Positions 25,346 through 34,431 of a stretch of DNA of 64,000 nucleotides are shown here, piece by piece. Each line of letters begins with the position of its first letter. Within the stretch, counting starts at the first letter, position 1. The notes below the pieces were generated by a model. It saw only the letters and a list, made by a program, of their open reading frames with translations, ran no database searches and had not been told where the DNA came from. Source of the DNA: Pseudomonas batumici (GTDB lineage: Bacteria > Pseudomonadota > Gammaproteobacteria > Pseudomonadales > Pseudomonadaceae); assembly GCF_000820515.1 (NCBI RefSeq), contig NZ_JXDG01000040.1, forward strand, positions 109,142-173,141, given 5' to 3'. The translations under genes were made by a program, and so were the position numbers.

Positions 25346-26305
25346 TCAGGGCAGCAGGATCACCTTGTCGCTGCCCCCCTGGTCGACCTCGGCATAACGC
25401 GCCAGGCCCTCGGACAGCGGCGACTCCAGCAGCCCTGTCGGCAGCTCCAGCAAGCCTTCGTCAAAGAAGCGCCCGAACTGATCGAGCATCCGCGCACAGG
25501 CCTCGGTGCCGTAGAGCAACGAGTTGATCCCGACCACCGAACCGCCCTTGCGATACAGGGCCAGGGCCGGCAACTGCACATGACCGTCCGCCGGCGCGGC
25601 GATGATCGCGATCCGGCCGAAGGGCGCCAGGGCCGGCACGGCCGCCGGCAGCCAGAAACCGGTGGTGTCGAAGATCACGTCGGCACCGCCCGGGAAGACC
25701 TGGTTGACCGAGGCCGCCAGGTCCTCCGGCTTGTCCAGCTGGATCGCGGCAATCCCCTTGTCCTCCAGCGCCTTGACCTGCTCCGCACGCCGCACCGCAC
25801 CCAGCACCCGCGCCCCACGGATCTTCGCCAGGGCCAGTGCGGCGCTGCCGACGGCGCCGTTGGCACCGATCACCAGCAGGCGCGTATCGGCCTTCACCAG
25901 GCTGCGCTCCAGGGCATCCCAGGCGGTGGTGAACGGCACACCGAGGCTGGCGGCCTGGGCGAAGCTCAGGTGAGTCGGCTTGATCACCACGCCGCTGGCG
26001 GGCAGGGTCAGGTATTGGGCATGGGAACCGTCACCGGTGAAACCCAGCTCCTTGCCGGTGCCCCAGACTTCCTGGCCGAGCAGCGCTTGCGGCCCTTCGA
26101 TCACTACACCTGCGAAATCCCGGCCGGGAATCCGTGGCAGCGTGGTGTAGGAGAAACGACCCAGCACGTTTTTCACATCGCTGGGGTTCAGGCCGGCCGC
26201 CTTGATCTGCACCAGGACTTCTCCGGCAGCCGGTACAGGCGTGGGCACGTCGACCAGTTGCAGGGCCGAGAGGTCGCCGGTTTTCGAAAATTGCAGGGCT
26301 TTCAT
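25346..26305 (-). CDS. Zinc-independent quinone oxidoreductase-type MDR reductase
   Basis: 319 residues. GroES-like N-terminal domain (AGEVLVQIKAAGLNPSDVKNVLG, IPGRDFAGVV) and a Rossmann domain with a LLVIGANGAVGSAALALAK nucleotide motif. The structural-zinc cysteines of alcohol dehydrogenases are absent, as in NADPH:quinone reductases and enoyl reductases. It probably reduces quinones or alpha,beta-unsaturated carbonyls. Followed closely on the same strand... upstream by the small XapX gene at 26340, which may be cotranscribed. Confidence 0.88.
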   Translation of the reverse strand: MKALQFSKTGDLSALQLVDVPTPVPAAGEVLVQIKAAGLNPSDVKNVLGRFSYTTLPRIPGRDFAGVVIEGPQALLGQEVWGTGKELGFTGDGSHAQYLTLPASGVVIKPTHLSFAQAASLGVPFTTAWDALERSLVKADTRLLVIGANGAVGSAALALAKIRGARVLGAVRRAEQVKALEDKGIAAIQLDKPEDLAASVNQVFPGGADVIFDTTGFWLPAAVPALAPFGRIAIIAAPADGHVQLPALALYRKGGSVVGINSLLYGTEACARMLDQFGRFFDEGLLELPTGLLESPLSEGLARYAEVDQGGSDKVILLP

Positions 26306-26339
26306 AAGGTATGCATCCAGTCAGAGAAAAACAGCGGAT

Positions 26340-26513
26340 TCAGGACAGCCAGCCGGCGACCAATTGCTTGCCCAGGGGCCAGGCCTTTTCCCCCAGTTGC
26401 ATGCCCAAAAGGCCAACCAGGGCCACAGCGGGCGGTGCCGGGGAACGGAAGTCGAGCCCGCCGTAAAGCAGGCCGACGGCGATGCCGATGGCGAGAGAAA
26501 TAAGATAGCTCAT
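26340..26513 (-). CDS. XapX-domain (DUF1427) small membrane protein
   Basis: 57 residues, ATG 26513 with GGAG six bases upstream, TGA at 26340. The protein is two hydrophobic helices around LLYGGLDFRSPAPPAVALVGLLGMQLGE, the hallmark of the XapX domain. Family function is unknown; genes of this type often stand next to NAD(P)H oxidoreductases, as here, 34 bases before the quinone reductase in the same direction. Confidence 0.88.
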   Translation of the reverse strand: MSYLISLAIGIAVGLLYGGLDFRSPAPPAVALVGLLGMQLGEKAWPLGKQLVAGWLS

Positions 26514-26611
26514 GACGAACTCCAGGCTCGGTGAGGGAATGCCCAGAGTCTATGGCCGGTAAAGCAGGGGCGTCGGTCAAAGGCTTCTGAATTTCGGCCA
26601 ACCCGCTCTAT

Positions 26612-26713
26612 CTGTAGGAGCGAGCTTGCTCGCGATGGTGGTCCGGGCACCGCGGGGTATCAGGTTTCCCGCGTTATCGTTGACGTCCATCGCGAGCAAG
26701 CTCGCTCCTACAG
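26612..26713. repeat. REP pair, CGAGC-type arms
   Basis: Arms CTGTAGGAGCGAGCTTGC and GCAAGCTCGCTCCTACAG, a different arm subfamily from the CCGGC/CCAGC pairs elsewhere in the window, but with the same spacer (CGCGTTATCGTTGACGTCC) as the pair at 34174. Confidence 0.92.
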
Positions 26714-26726
26714 AGGGGGGCGGTCG

Positions 26727-27494
26727 CTAGCCCGCCGGGTAATGGGACGGCGCAACCCCCAGGGCGCGCCGGAACATGTCGCTGAAGCTGCTGGGCGAAT
26801 AGCCCAGCGCCCGGGCGATACGACTCACCGGCACGCCCTGGATCAGTTCCGCCACGGCGGTCGCCAGCTGCACCTGACGCCGCCACTCGGCAAAGCCCAT
26901 GCCCAACTCTCCCTGGAACAGGCGCGCCAGGGTCCGCACGCTGGCCCCGGCCGATTGCGCGTGCTGTTCGAACGAAATGTCCAGGGACGGTGCGCTCATG
27001 ACCGCCTGGCACAGGTTCATCAGCCGACGGTCAGTGGCCGACGGCATGGGAATCTTCAGAAACGCCCGCCGCGCCCGCTTGAGCTCCAGCAGCGCCAGGT
27101 TGACCAGCGCTTCGTAATAGTCGCTCCGGGGATCCTCGCCCTGCTCCACCAGATGCACGATCAATTCGCGCAGCAGCCCGCCGACCTCGATCACCTGGAC
27201 CGTGCTTTCCAGGGTCTCGGCCAACGCCGGGCGCAGGTAGATATTGCGCATCTGCAGGTCCGACACCACCCGGATTCCATGGGAGACGCCAGGCGGCAGC
27301 CACACCGCGCGCTGCGGCGGCACCGCCAGGGCTTCGTGGGGTGTCTCGACCCACATCACCCCCGACATCGCATAGAGCAACTGGCCCCAGACATGGGCGT
27401 GGGGCTCGATGAACAAGCCCCGCGGATAGGTCCGCGCCAGCGGCTGTACGGGCCTGTCGGTGTCGCTCAGGTCCGGGGGCATGGCCAGGGCCAT
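26727..27494 (-). CDS. AraC-family regulator with N-terminal cupin
   Basis: 255 residues. The first 100 are a cupin-like sensor (RGLFIEPHAHVWGQLLYAMSG), the C-terminus a double HTH (VRTLARLFQGELGMGFAEWRRQ, then IARALGYSPSSFSDMFRRALG). It begins 3 bases after the end of gor on the same strand, so it is likely expressed with glutathione reductase. Target genes cannot be inferred; it might respond to oxidative or aromatic compounds. Confidence 0.88.
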   Translation of the reverse strand: MALAMPPDLSDTDRPVQPLARTYPRGLFIEPHAHVWGQLLYAMSGVMWVETPHEALAVPPQRAVWLPPGVSHGIRVVSDLQMRNIYLRPALAETLESTVQVIEVGGLLRELIVHLVEQGEDPRSDYYEALVNLALLELKRARRAFLKIPMPSATDRRLMNLCQAVMSAPSLDISFEQHAQSAGASVRTLARLFQGELGMGFAEWRRQVQLATAVAELIQGVPVSRIARALGYSPSSFSDMFRRALGVAPSHYPAG

Positions 27495-27497
27495 GGT

Positions 27498-28856
27498 TCA
27501 GCCGGCCACCGGTGTACGCATGGTGACGAACTCTTCGGCCGCCGTCGGGTGCACGCCGATGGTTTCGTCGAAATGCTGCTTGGTGGCGCCGGCCTTCAGG
27601 GCAATCGCCAGCCCCTGGACGATTTCACCCGCCTCCGGCCCGACCATGTGGCAACCCAGCACCTTGTCGGTCTTGGCGTCCACCACCAGCTTCATTAAGG
27701 TCCGCTCCTGGCACTCGGTCAGGGTCAGCTTCATCGGCCGGAACCGGCTTTCGAAGATCTGCACGTCATAGCCCTGCTCCCGCGCCTGCTCTTCGCTCAG
27801 GCCCACGGTACCGATATTGGGCAGGCTGAACACCGCCGTCGGGATCATCGCGTAGTCCACCGGACGATACTGCTCGGGCTTGAACAACCGACGGGCCACC
27901 GCCATGCCTTCGGCCAGGGCCACCGGGGTCAATTGCACGCGGCCGATGACATCGCCCAGGGCGAGGATCGACGGTTCGCTGGTCTGGTACAGCTCGTCGA
28001 CCTGGATGAAGCCGTTCTTGTCCAGCATCACCCCGGTGTTTTCCAGGCCCAGGTTGTCCAGCATCGGACGCCGGCCGGTGGCGTAGAAGATGCAATCGGC
28101 TTCCAGCTCGCGACCGTCCTTGAGGGTGGCCTTGAGGCTGCCGTCGGCCTGCTTGTCGATCCGCTCGATATCGGCGTTGAAGTTCAGGCCCAGGCCGCGC
28201 TTGGTCAGCTCTTCCTGCAGGTGACGGCGGACCGAACCGTCGAAACCGCGCAGAAATAGCTCGCCGCGATACAGCAGTTGGGTGTCGGCGCCCAGGCCGT
28301 GGAAGATCCCGGCGAACTCGACGGCGATATACCCGCCGCCCACCACCAGGATGCGCTTGGGCAGTTCCTTGAGGAAAAACGCTTCATTGGAGCTGATGGC
28401 GTGCTCGCTGCCGGGGATATCCGGAATCTGCGGCCAGCCGCCGGTGGCGATCAGGATGTGCTTGGCGCTGTAGCGTTGGCCGTTGACTTCGACCTGATGC
28501 GGGTCCAGCAGCTTGCCGTGGCCTTCGAGCAGGGTGACACCGCTGTTGACCAGCAAGGTGCGATAGATGCCGTTGAGACGGTGAATTTCCTTGTCCTTGT
28601 TGGCAATCAGGGTCGCCCAGTCGAAGTCCGCCTCGCCCGGCGACCAGCCGAAGCCCTGGGCCTGTTCGAAGTCCTCGGCGAAATGCGCGCCGTATACCAG
28701 CAGCTTTTTCGGCACACAACCGACGTTGACGCAGGTCCCGCCCAGGTAGCGGCTTTCGACCACCGCCACCTTGGCGCCAAAACCCGCTGCAAACCGCGCC
28801 GCACGCACACCGCCGGAACCGGCACCAATTACAAACAGGTCAAAATCGTAGGCCAT
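27498..28856 (-). CDS. gor: Glutathione-disulfide reductase
   Basis: 452 residues. FAD motif GAGSGGVRAAR (11-21), redox disulfide GGTCVNVGCVPKK (Cys42/Cys47), NADPH motif VVGGGYIAVEFAG, and the C-terminal HPTAAEEF with the proton-relay His. This is the classic Gor layout. It keeps cytosolic glutathione reduced using NADPH. The order galU - gor on the same strand is common in fluorescent pseudomonads; a terminator lies between them. Confidence 0.95.
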   Translation of the reverse strand: MAYDFDLFVIGAGSGGVRAARFAAGFGAKVAVVESRYLGGTCVNVGCVPKKLLVYGAHFAEDFEQAQGFGWSPGEADFDWATLIANKDKEIHRLNGIYRTLLVNSGVTLLEGHGKLLDPHQVEVNGQRYSAKHILIATGGWPQIPDIPGSEHAISSNEAFFLKELPKRILVVGGGYIAVEFAGIFHGLGADTQLLYRGELFLRGFDGSVRRHLQEELTKRGLGLNFNADIERIDKQADGSLKATLKDGRELEADCIFYATGRRPMLDNLGLENTGVMLDKNGFIQVDELYQTSEPSILALGDVIGRVQLTPVALAEGMAVARRLFKPEQYRPVDYAMIPTAVFSLPNIGTVGLSEEQAREQGYDVQIFESRFRPMKLTLTECQERTLMKLVVDAKTDKVLGCHMVGPEAGEIVQGLAIALKAGATKQHFDETIGVHPTAAEEFVTMRTPVAG

Positions 28857-28978
28857 TTCAATCTCCTCGGCAGGCGCACAGCATACCCGCTGTAGCCTTC
28901 TGGGTCAGCGTCAGAAATATGTGGGGGCGTGTGGACGAAATAAAAATGGTAGGCGCGAACTCGTGGATCAGCGCCCAT

Positions 28979-29010
28979 AAAAAAAGCCACCCGATTGGGC
29001 GGCTTTTTTC
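28979..29010 (-). terminator. Intrinsic terminator after galU (bidirectional form)
   Basis: AAAAAAAGCCACCC-GATT-GGGCGGCTTTTTT: a GC stem with one A-C mismatch, flanked by A-run and T-run, 18 bases beyond the galU stop. On the minus strand it ends the galU transcript before gor. Confidence 0.88.
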
Positions 29011-29027
29011 CTGCAAAACAGACCTGA

Positions 29028-29867
29028 TCAGTAAGCCTTGCCGGTCTTGTAGAAGTGTTCAAAGCAGAAGTTGGTTGCTTCGATGTAGCCTTCGGCGCCA
29101 CCGCAGTCGAAACGCTTGCCTTTGAACTTGTAGGCGATCACGCAACCGTCCTGGGCCTGCTTCATCAGGGCGTCAGTGATCTGGATCTCGCCACCCTTGC
29201 CCGGCTCGGTCTGCTCGATCAGGCTGAAGATGTCCGGGGTCAGGATGTAACGACCGATGATCGCCAGGTTCGACGGCGCATCTTCCGGCTTCGGCTTCTC
29301 GACCATGTTGCGTACGCGGTACAGGTCATCACCGATCAGGTCGCCGGCAATCACGCCGTACTTGTTGGTTTCCTGCGGATCGACTTCCTGGATCGCGACG
29401 ATGGTGCAGCGATACTGCTTGTACAGCTTGACCATCTGGGTCAGCACGCCGTCGCCTTCGAGGTTGACGCACAGGTCGTCCGCCAGCACCACGGCGAAAG
29501 GCTCGTCACCGATCAACGGACGGCCGGTCAGGATCGCGTGACCCAGGCCTTTCATTTCGGTCTGACGGGTGTAGGAGAACGAGCACTCGTCCAGCAGTTT
29601 GCGGATACCGACCAGGTATTTTTCCTTGTCGGTGCCCTTGATCTGGTTTTCCAGCTCGTAGCTGATGTCGAAGTGGTCTTCCAGCGCGCGCTTGCCGCGA
29701 CCGGTCACGATCGAGATCTCGCTCAAGCCGGCGTCCAGCGCTTCCTCGACGCCGTACTGGATCAGTGGCTTGTTCACCACCGGCAGCATTTCCTTGGGCA
29801 TGGCTTTAGTCGCTGGGAGGAAGCGAGTACCGTAACCGGCTGCTGGGAACAAGCATTTCTTGATCAT
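29028..29867 (-). CDS. galU: UTP-glucose-1-phosphate uridylyltransferase
   Basis: 279 residues. The nucleotide-binding start KCLFPAAGYGTRFLPATKAMPKEMLP, VNKPLIQYGVEEA, and the VVLADDLCVN metal-binding region are those of GalU. It makes UDP-glucose for lipopolysaccharide, exopolysaccharide and trehalose synthesis. The preceding 278 bases (29868-30145) hold the divergent promoters for galU and the 61-residue gene; no other feature is seen there. Confidence 0.96.
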   Translation of the reverse strand: MIKKCLFPAAGYGTRFLPATKAMPKEMLPVVNKPLIQYGVEEALDAGLSEISIVTGRGKRALEDHFDISYELENQIKGTDKEKYLVGIRKLLDECSFSYTRQTEMKGLGHAILTGRPLIGDEPFAVVLADDLCVNLEGDGVLTQMVKLYKQYRCTIVAIQEVDPQETNKYGVIAGDLIGDDLYRVRNMVEKPKPEDAPSNLAIIGRYILTPDIFSLIEQTEPGKGGEIQITDALMKQAQDGCVIAYKFKGKRFDCGGAEGYIEATNFCFEHFYKTGKAY

Positions 29868-30145
29868 ATAAGTCCTTGAAAGGGCGGTGTGTACGAGTTT
29901 CGGCGCAGTCTAATCAGGCGGCGGCCACCTTACAATGCCCTGCTGATAGCAGACTGACGCCAACATAGAGAAACCTGAGGCCAGATAGTTCCGGGATTGT
30001 GTCAAATATTGCGACATCCGGCGCCCGGTGGCCCGATCAATGGTCGATGTTTGCGCTGCGGGCATCGACTTCAGCCGCGGATTGAAGGCTTGCGCCTTGA
30101 TCTGAGCTATCATCGGCACCTTTCATCAGCCCATGGGACAGATCG

Positions 30146-30331
30146 ATGTCGGCAGCAAAAAAAGTGAACGGTTACCTGATCACTCAAGCAAAGGACGGCC
30201 AATGGTGGCTGACCGGGGGCGACGGCGAACCTGTCGCCGGTCCGTTCCCCACCGAAGCCCTGGCCATTGAAGTGGCCTCGGTGTTCGAAGATACCCCCGC
30301 CCCCGCGCGGCGCCGTGGCAGCAAGGATTGA
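30146..30331 (+). CDS. Small conserved hypothetical protein
   Basis: 61 residues: KVNGYLITQAKDGQWWLTG followed by a Pro/Ala-rich middle and a basic tail (ARRRGSKD). Soluble, no signal. Codon usage matches neighbours and it lies eight bases before the next lipoprotein gene in the same direction, supporting a real gene. I do not recognise a function. Confidence 0.6.
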   Translation: MSAAKKVNGYLITQAKDGQWWLTGGDGEPVAGPFPTEALAIEVASVFEDTPAPARRRGSKD

Positions 30332-30339
30332 ACGACGGC

Positions 30340-30621
30340 ATGAACAAGCTTCTGGCATTGATTGCGCTGCTGGCCCTTGGCGGCTGCGCGACGGCGTCCA
30401 ACACCTACCTGGCCAACGGCCAGCAGGGGCTGGCCATCGACTGCTCGGGCGAAGCCATGTCCTGGGCCAAGTGCTACGAGAAAGCCGATGACTCCTGTGC
30501 CGGTACCGGCTACGTCATTGTCGGCACCGATGGCACACCCGCGCCCAAGGAAAGCGACAAGACCCTGGGCGTCGACGTCGGCAATTTCAAAAGCCGCACG
30601 GTGTACGTCGAGTGCAAATAG
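30340..30621 (+). CDS. Small lipoprotein
   Basis: 93 residues from ATG 30340, preceded by AAGGA. Lipobox LALGGC with Cys16. The mature part has four Cys residues besides the lipid-linked one (IDCSGEAMSWAKCYEKADDSC... VECK), suggesting disulfides in the periplasm. Probably outer-membrane anchored since +2 is Ala. Function unknown. Convergent with the next lipoprotein. Confidence 0.8.
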   Translation: MNKLLALIALLALGGCATASNTYLANGQQGLAIDCSGEAMSWAKCYEKADDSCAGTGYVIVGTDGTPAPKESDKTLGVDVGNFKSRTVYVECK

Positions 30622-30641
30622 CCGGGCACTCGCCAGGCGGC

Positions 30642-30998
30642 TCAGCCTGAAATGCAGTGCTCCGCCGCATTGAGCACGGCTGGGGGACGCAACGGGAAGT
30701 TGGACATGCTCTCGAAGACCTTGATGCTGCTGCCGCTGGAGCGCTCTTCAATCAATAGCACCGCCGACGGATGGGTGGAGAAACGGTCACGCACGACCAC
30801 CCTGACCCCGTCCTTGTGATAGGGCTCGATCAACGAAGGGCCGCGATCCTTGGTCAGCCGTGCATCGAAGCATTGGGCATAAGCCATGGGCTTCTTGCCC
30901 GAAATCACGCTCATCGTCGGCGGTGACTGCTCGATGTCCGATACACTCGCGCACCCGCTCATGGCTAGGGCCAGCAACGCCCACACACCCCACTTCAT
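30642..30998 (-). CDS. Small lipoprotein
   Basis: 118 residues from ATG 30998, GGAG eight bases upstream; a TTG two codons earlier is in frame but badly spaced. Lipobox AMSGC with Cys16. The mature domain contains MAYAQCFDARL and ends in NAAEHCISG, where the two Cys may pair. Function unknown. The 208 bases before it (to 31206) carry only divergent promoter sequence. Confidence 0.78.
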   Translation of the reverse strand: MKWGVWALLALAMSGCASVSDIEQSPPTMSVISGKKPMAYAQCFDARLTKDRGPSLIEPYHKDGVRVVVRDRFSTHPSAVLLIEERSSGSSIKVFESMSNFPLRPPAVLNAAEHCISG

Positions 30999-31206
30999 AA
31001 GCAAATCTCCAATAAAGACGGTAGGACAGCAACCAGGTGATTTTTCTCCCCTGCTCCAGGATTTAATCCAACTTTTATGGCGACAAGGCTACGCAATCCG
31101 TCAGACTGGGAGCCGGTCGCTCGAATAAATCCGCTACCGCGCTAAAAACGCCCTGCGCCACATGCTATCTTTTTGATTTTGTAGAAAAAGCCTTCTGGAG
31201 GCGCCC

Positions 31207-31512
31207 ATGAAATTCATCCACCAGCGCGAGCACCTCAACGAAGACGACATCGTCGTGATCGACTGCTCCCAGACGTGCAACATCCGCCTCATGAACGACG
31301 CCAACTTTCGCAGCTTCAAGAATGGCGGTCGTCACACCTATCACGGTGGCGCGTTTGACACCTTTCCGGCGAAGATCACCGTTCCGAGCACCGGCTTCTG
31401 GAATATTACCATCGATACCGTGGTGACCAAGCGCGCCATCAGCGTTACCCGCAAACCGAACCTGACGCACTCGATTCGCATCATCCGGCGCTCCAGCTCG
31501 AAACTGCGCTGA
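31207..31512 (+). CDS. DUF1883-domain protein
   Basis: 101 residues, perfect GGAGG five bases before ATG. The whole length matches the DUF1883 pattern: LNEDDIVVIDCSQTCNIRLMNDANFRSFKNGG and GFWNITIDTV. The family is linked in other bacteria to TIR or stress proteins and forms a small beta-rich domain; no biochemical role is established. Probably cotranscribed with the 58-residue gene 38 bases downstream. Confidence 0.85.
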   Translation: MKFIHQREHLNEDDIVVIDCSQTCNIRLMNDANFRSFKNGGRHTYHGGAFDTFPAKITVPSTGFWNITIDTVVTKRAISVTRKPNLTHSIRIIRRSSSKLR

Positions 31513-31550
31513 ATGGCACCGCTGTCCATCTTCCCGTTACAGGAATCGCC

Positions 31551-31727
31551 GTGAACACCAAACCCACTACCAAATACGTCATCAAATACAAGCTCAACGG
31601 TGAGCGTCGCTTCGAATTCGCCCAACTGGAAAACGGCAGCGACGAGCAAGCCCTGGCCGCGCTGAAAGCCATTCATGGCGAAAGCGCCGACGTCATCAGC
31701 GATGTGAAAGCCAGCAAGGCGCTGTAA
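31551..31727 (+). CDS. Small hypothetical protein (58 residues)
   Basis: GTG start at 31551 with AGGA seven bases upstream, TAA at 31725. The product, with KYVIKYKLNGERRFEFAQL and an acidic helical second half (SDEQALAALKAIHGESADVI), looks like a compact beta-alpha fold. Same strand and close spacing between the DUF1883 gene and alkB suggest one transcript. Function unknown. Confidence 0.65.
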   Translation: MNTKPTTKYVIKYKLNGERRFEFAQLENGSDEQALAALKAIHGESADVISDVKASKAL

Positions 31728-31748
31728 GCGCGCCGCACACGGCCTGCC

Positions 31749-32405
31749 ATGACCCTCGACCTGTTTGCCGACGCGGACCTGCAACAACCCGGACGCCTCG
31801 ACTCCATCGGCGCACAATCCTGCGTGCTGCGCGGCTTCGCCCTGCCCTGGGTGGAGCGTCTGTTGCCGGCCCTGGCCGAAGTGCTGGTGCAAGCGCCGTT
31901 CCGGCAGATGGTCACCCCCGGCGGCTTCACCATGTCCGCCAGCCTGAGCAGTTGCGGCGCGCTGGGCTGGACCAGCGATCGCGACGGCTACCGCTACACC
32001 CGCCTCGACCCGCAGAGCGGCCGCCCGTGGCCAGCAATGCCCGAGGTGTTCCGGCAACTGGCGGTGGAGGCGGCACGGACGGCGGGCTTTGAACACTTCG
32101 TCCCCGATGCCTGCCTGATCAACCGCTACCTGCCGGGGGCGAAGATGTCTCTGCACCAGGACCGCAACGAGCGCGACCTCACGGCACCGGTGGTGTCGGT
32201 ATCACTGGGCCTGCCGGCGATCTTCCTGTTTGGCGGCCATGCACGTAGCGACAGGACCCAGCGCATCCCGCTGCTGCACGGCGATATCGTGGTCTGGGGC
32301 GGCGTCGACCGCCTGCGCTTTCATGGCGTCCTGCCGATAAAGGACGGCCATCACCCGCAGCTGGGGGCCGAACGCCTCAACTTCACCTTGCGCACCGCCG
32401 GTTAG
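31749..32405 (+). CDS. alkB: DNA oxidative demethylase AlkB
   Basis: 218 residues (E. coli 216). Iron ligands His136-x-Asp138 (SLHQDRNE) and His192 (RLRFHGV), plus the 2-oxoglutarate arginines in the RLNFTLR ending, are present; YTRLDPQSGRPWPAMP forms the nucleotide-recognition lid. It removes 1-methyladenine and 3-methylcytosine from DNA. Unlike in E. coli it is 16 kb from ada and no Ada box is seen in front of it. Confidence 0.95.
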   Translation: MTLDLFADADLQQPGRLDSIGAQSCVLRGFALPWVERLLPALAEVLVQAPFRQMVTPGGFTMSASLSSCGALGWTSDRDGYRYTRLDPQSGRPWPAMPEVFRQLAVEAARTAGFEHFVPDACLINRYLPGAKMSLHQDRNERDLTAPVVSVSLGLPAIFLFGGHARSDRTQRIPLLHGDIVVWGGVDRLRFHGVLPIKDGHHPQLGAERLNFTLRTAG

Positions 32406-32456
32406 CCGCCCGCGCCTTCGACCACCCGATACAGGTGGGCAAAGGCCAGCCCCGAG

Positions 32457-32915
32457 TCACTCGACGATTCCGATATACACCGCAACGCTGTCAGGCCCGG
32501 TATAGGCTTCGAAATCCGTGGCAAAGCGACGCTGCCCGGGATGTTGTTCGAAGTAGGACCAGATCCGGCCCCAGGTGTCGATCACCGTCTGCGGCATCGC
32601 GCCACGCCCTTCGAAGACCAGGTAGGGACCACCCTGCACCTGCACCGTCTCATGGCCGGGTGCGGGCGCCGTGACTGCCACGGCGGCTGTCACATCGAAA
32701 TAACCGCTGGCATCGGACTCATAACCGGAGTAGACGCCGTACACCAGCGAATCCGGCTGCCGGGTGCTGATTCGTTCGGCCAACCCCTCGGCGAAAAAAC
32801 CGCCCCACAACCCGCCGATCCTGGCGGTTTGCGGTTGCTGTTCATCCTGGTTACGGGTCCGGACCTGTGGGCCGGACACCTGGAAAGCGGCTACTTCCAC
32901 GCGTTTCACATCCAT
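32457..32915 (-). CDS. GyrI-like/effector-binding domain protein
   Basis: 152 residues. The middle (LVYGVYSGYESDASGYFDVTAAVAV) and end (YTGPDSVAVYIGIVE) follow the SOUL/GyrI-like effector-binding fold found alone or behind AraC and MerR DNA-binding domains. Here it stands alone, so it would bind a small molecule or a protein without acting as a regulator itself. AGGAG precedes the ATG. Function unknown. Confidence 0.8.
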   Translation of the reverse strand: MDVKRVEVAAFQVSGPQVRTRNQDEQQPQTARIGGLWGGFFAEGLAERISTRQPDSLVYGVYSGYESDASGYFDVTAAVAVTAPAPGHETVQVQGGPYLVFEGRGAMPQTVIDTWGRIWSYFEQHPGQRRFATDFEAYTGPDSVAVYIGIVE

Positions 32916-33102
32916 CTGAATCGTGCTCCTGAACGGCGGTTTTGAAGTGTGACAACTTTAGGTGGATTCTCCGGTGCCGTCACCGACGATCACTCTTTTG
33001 TCCATTCAAACAGACCGCGACTGGCCTTGCGGACAGTATTCCTGATACAAATTTGCCCAGTCCTCGTCGTTATCCTTTTATCTGCCCCGGAGAAAAGTCG
33101 TC

Positions 33103-34167
33103 ATGAGCACCTGGCCTGATACCCGTATTCTTGACCTGTTCGGCATCCAGCTACCGATCATCCAGGGCCCGCTGGCCGGTGCCACCACGTCCGCCATGAT
33201 GATCGGCGTCGCCCGGGCCGGCGGCCTCGCGTCCCTGCCCTGCGCGATGCTCACCCCGGAGCTGATTCGCCAGGAAGTGCAGACGTTTCGCAGCGCGACC
33301 CAGGCGCCGTTGAACATCAACTTCTTCTGCCACCAACCGCCGACGCCGGACCCGGAGCGCGAAAAACGCTGGAAGGAGCGCCTGGCGCCCTACTACCGTG
33401 AGCTGGGCGTGGACTTCAACGCCCCGACACCGGTGTCCAGCCGTGCGCCCTTCGATGAAACCAGCTGCCAACTGGTGGAAGAGCTGCGTCCGGAGATCGT
33501 CAGTTTCCATTTCGGCCTACCGCCCGATGCGTTGCTCAGCCGGGTGAAAGCCACCGGGGCGACCATCGTCGGTTGCGCCACCACCGTCGATGAGGCGCGC
33601 TGGCTGGTAGAGCGCGGCTGCCACGCGATCATCGCCATGGGCAACGAAGCCGGCGGCCATCGCGGCCTTTTCCTCAGCAGCGACCTCAATACCCAGGTCG
33701 GCACCCTCGCCCTGGTGCCGCAGATCGTCGACGCGGTGAAAGTACCGGTGATTGCCGCCGGCGGTATCGGCGACGGCCGCGGCATCGCGGCGGCCTTCAT
33801 GCTCGGGGCCTCGGCGGTACAGCTGGGGACGGCCTACCTGTTCACCCCGGAGGCCAAGGTGTCGGCGTCCCATCACCAGGCGCTGCGCACGGCGAAGGAA
33901 AGCCAGACGGCCCTGACCAACCTGTTCACCGGCCGGCCGGCGCGGGGGATCATGAACCGGGCGATGCGCGAACTGGGGCCGATCAGCGACATGGCCCCGG
34001 CGTTCCCCCTGGCCGGCGGTGCGCTGATGCCCCTGCGGGCCAAGGGCGAGGCGGACTTCAGCAACCTGTGGGCGGGCCAGGCGTTGCGCCTGGGCGTGGA
34101 GTTGCCGGCCGAGGCATTGACCCGGCAATTGGCGGAACAGGCCCTGGCAAAACTGACCGGCCGCTGA
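33103..34167 (+). CDS. Nitronate monooxygenase-like FMN enzyme
   Basis: 354 residues. TIM-barrel FMN protein of the 2-nitropropane dioxygenase family: IQLPIIQGPLAGATTSAMMIG at the start, GCHAIIAMGNEAGGHRG in the centre and PVIAAGGIGDGRGIAAAFMLGASAVQLGTAYLF near the FMN phosphate site. The family oxidises propionate-3-nitronate or acts as an NADH:quinone reductase; the exact class is not clear. GGAGAA precedes the ATG. Confidence 0.88.
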   Translation: MSTWPDTRILDLFGIQLPIIQGPLAGATTSAMMIGVARAGGLASLPCAMLTPELIRQEVQTFRSATQAPLNINFFCHQPPTPDPEREKRWKERLAPYYRELGVDFNAPTPVSSRAPFDETSCQLVEELRPEIVSFHFGLPPDALLSRVKATGATIVGCATTVDEARWLVERGCHAIIAMGNEAGGHRGLFLSSDLNTQVGTLALVPQIVDAVKVPVIAAGGIGDGRGIAAAFMLGASAVQLGTAYLFTPEAKVSASHHQALRTAKESQTALTNLFTGRPARGIMNRAMRELGPISDMAPAFPLAGGALMPLRAKGEADFSNLWAGQALRLGVELPAEALTRQLAEQALAKLTGR

Positions 34168-34173
34168 TCCCCC

Positions 34174-34277
34174 CTTGTAGGAGCCGGCTTGCTGGCGATG
34201 AACGCAAGAGCAGCGCGGTGATCCAGATTCTCCGCGTTATCGTTGACGTCCATCGCCAGCAAGCTGGCTCCTACAAG
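34174..34277. repeat. REP pair (BIME)
   Basis: Arms CTTGTAGGAGCCGGCTTGC and GCAAGCTGGCTCCTACAAG; spacer CGCGTTATCGTTGACGTCC shared with the pair at 26612 although the arms belong to another subfamily. Confidence 0.92.
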
Positions 34278-34323
34278 GGACGCGGCGCGTTCAAGGCGGC
34301 AAGCCCGCTCGCCACAGGAATGA

Positions 34324-34353
34324 AATCGCTATATATTTCGATATATAGCGATT
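34324..34353 (+). promoter_or_regulatory. Mo-box (ModE operator) upstream of modA
   Basis: A perfect 12-base inverted repeat, AATCGCTATATA and TATATAGCGATT, separated by six bases, 78 bases before modA. This fits the known ModE-binding consensus ATCGNTATATA-N6-TATATANCGAT. ModE with bound molybdate should repress modABC here. No modE gene is in the window. Confidence 0.88.
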
Positions 34354-34431
34354 CATCCCTATCAGCGCCGCATACTTCTTATAACAAGCGGCGCCGTTGC
34401 CTGCCCCCAAACGCTTGAACGGAGCCGCTTC

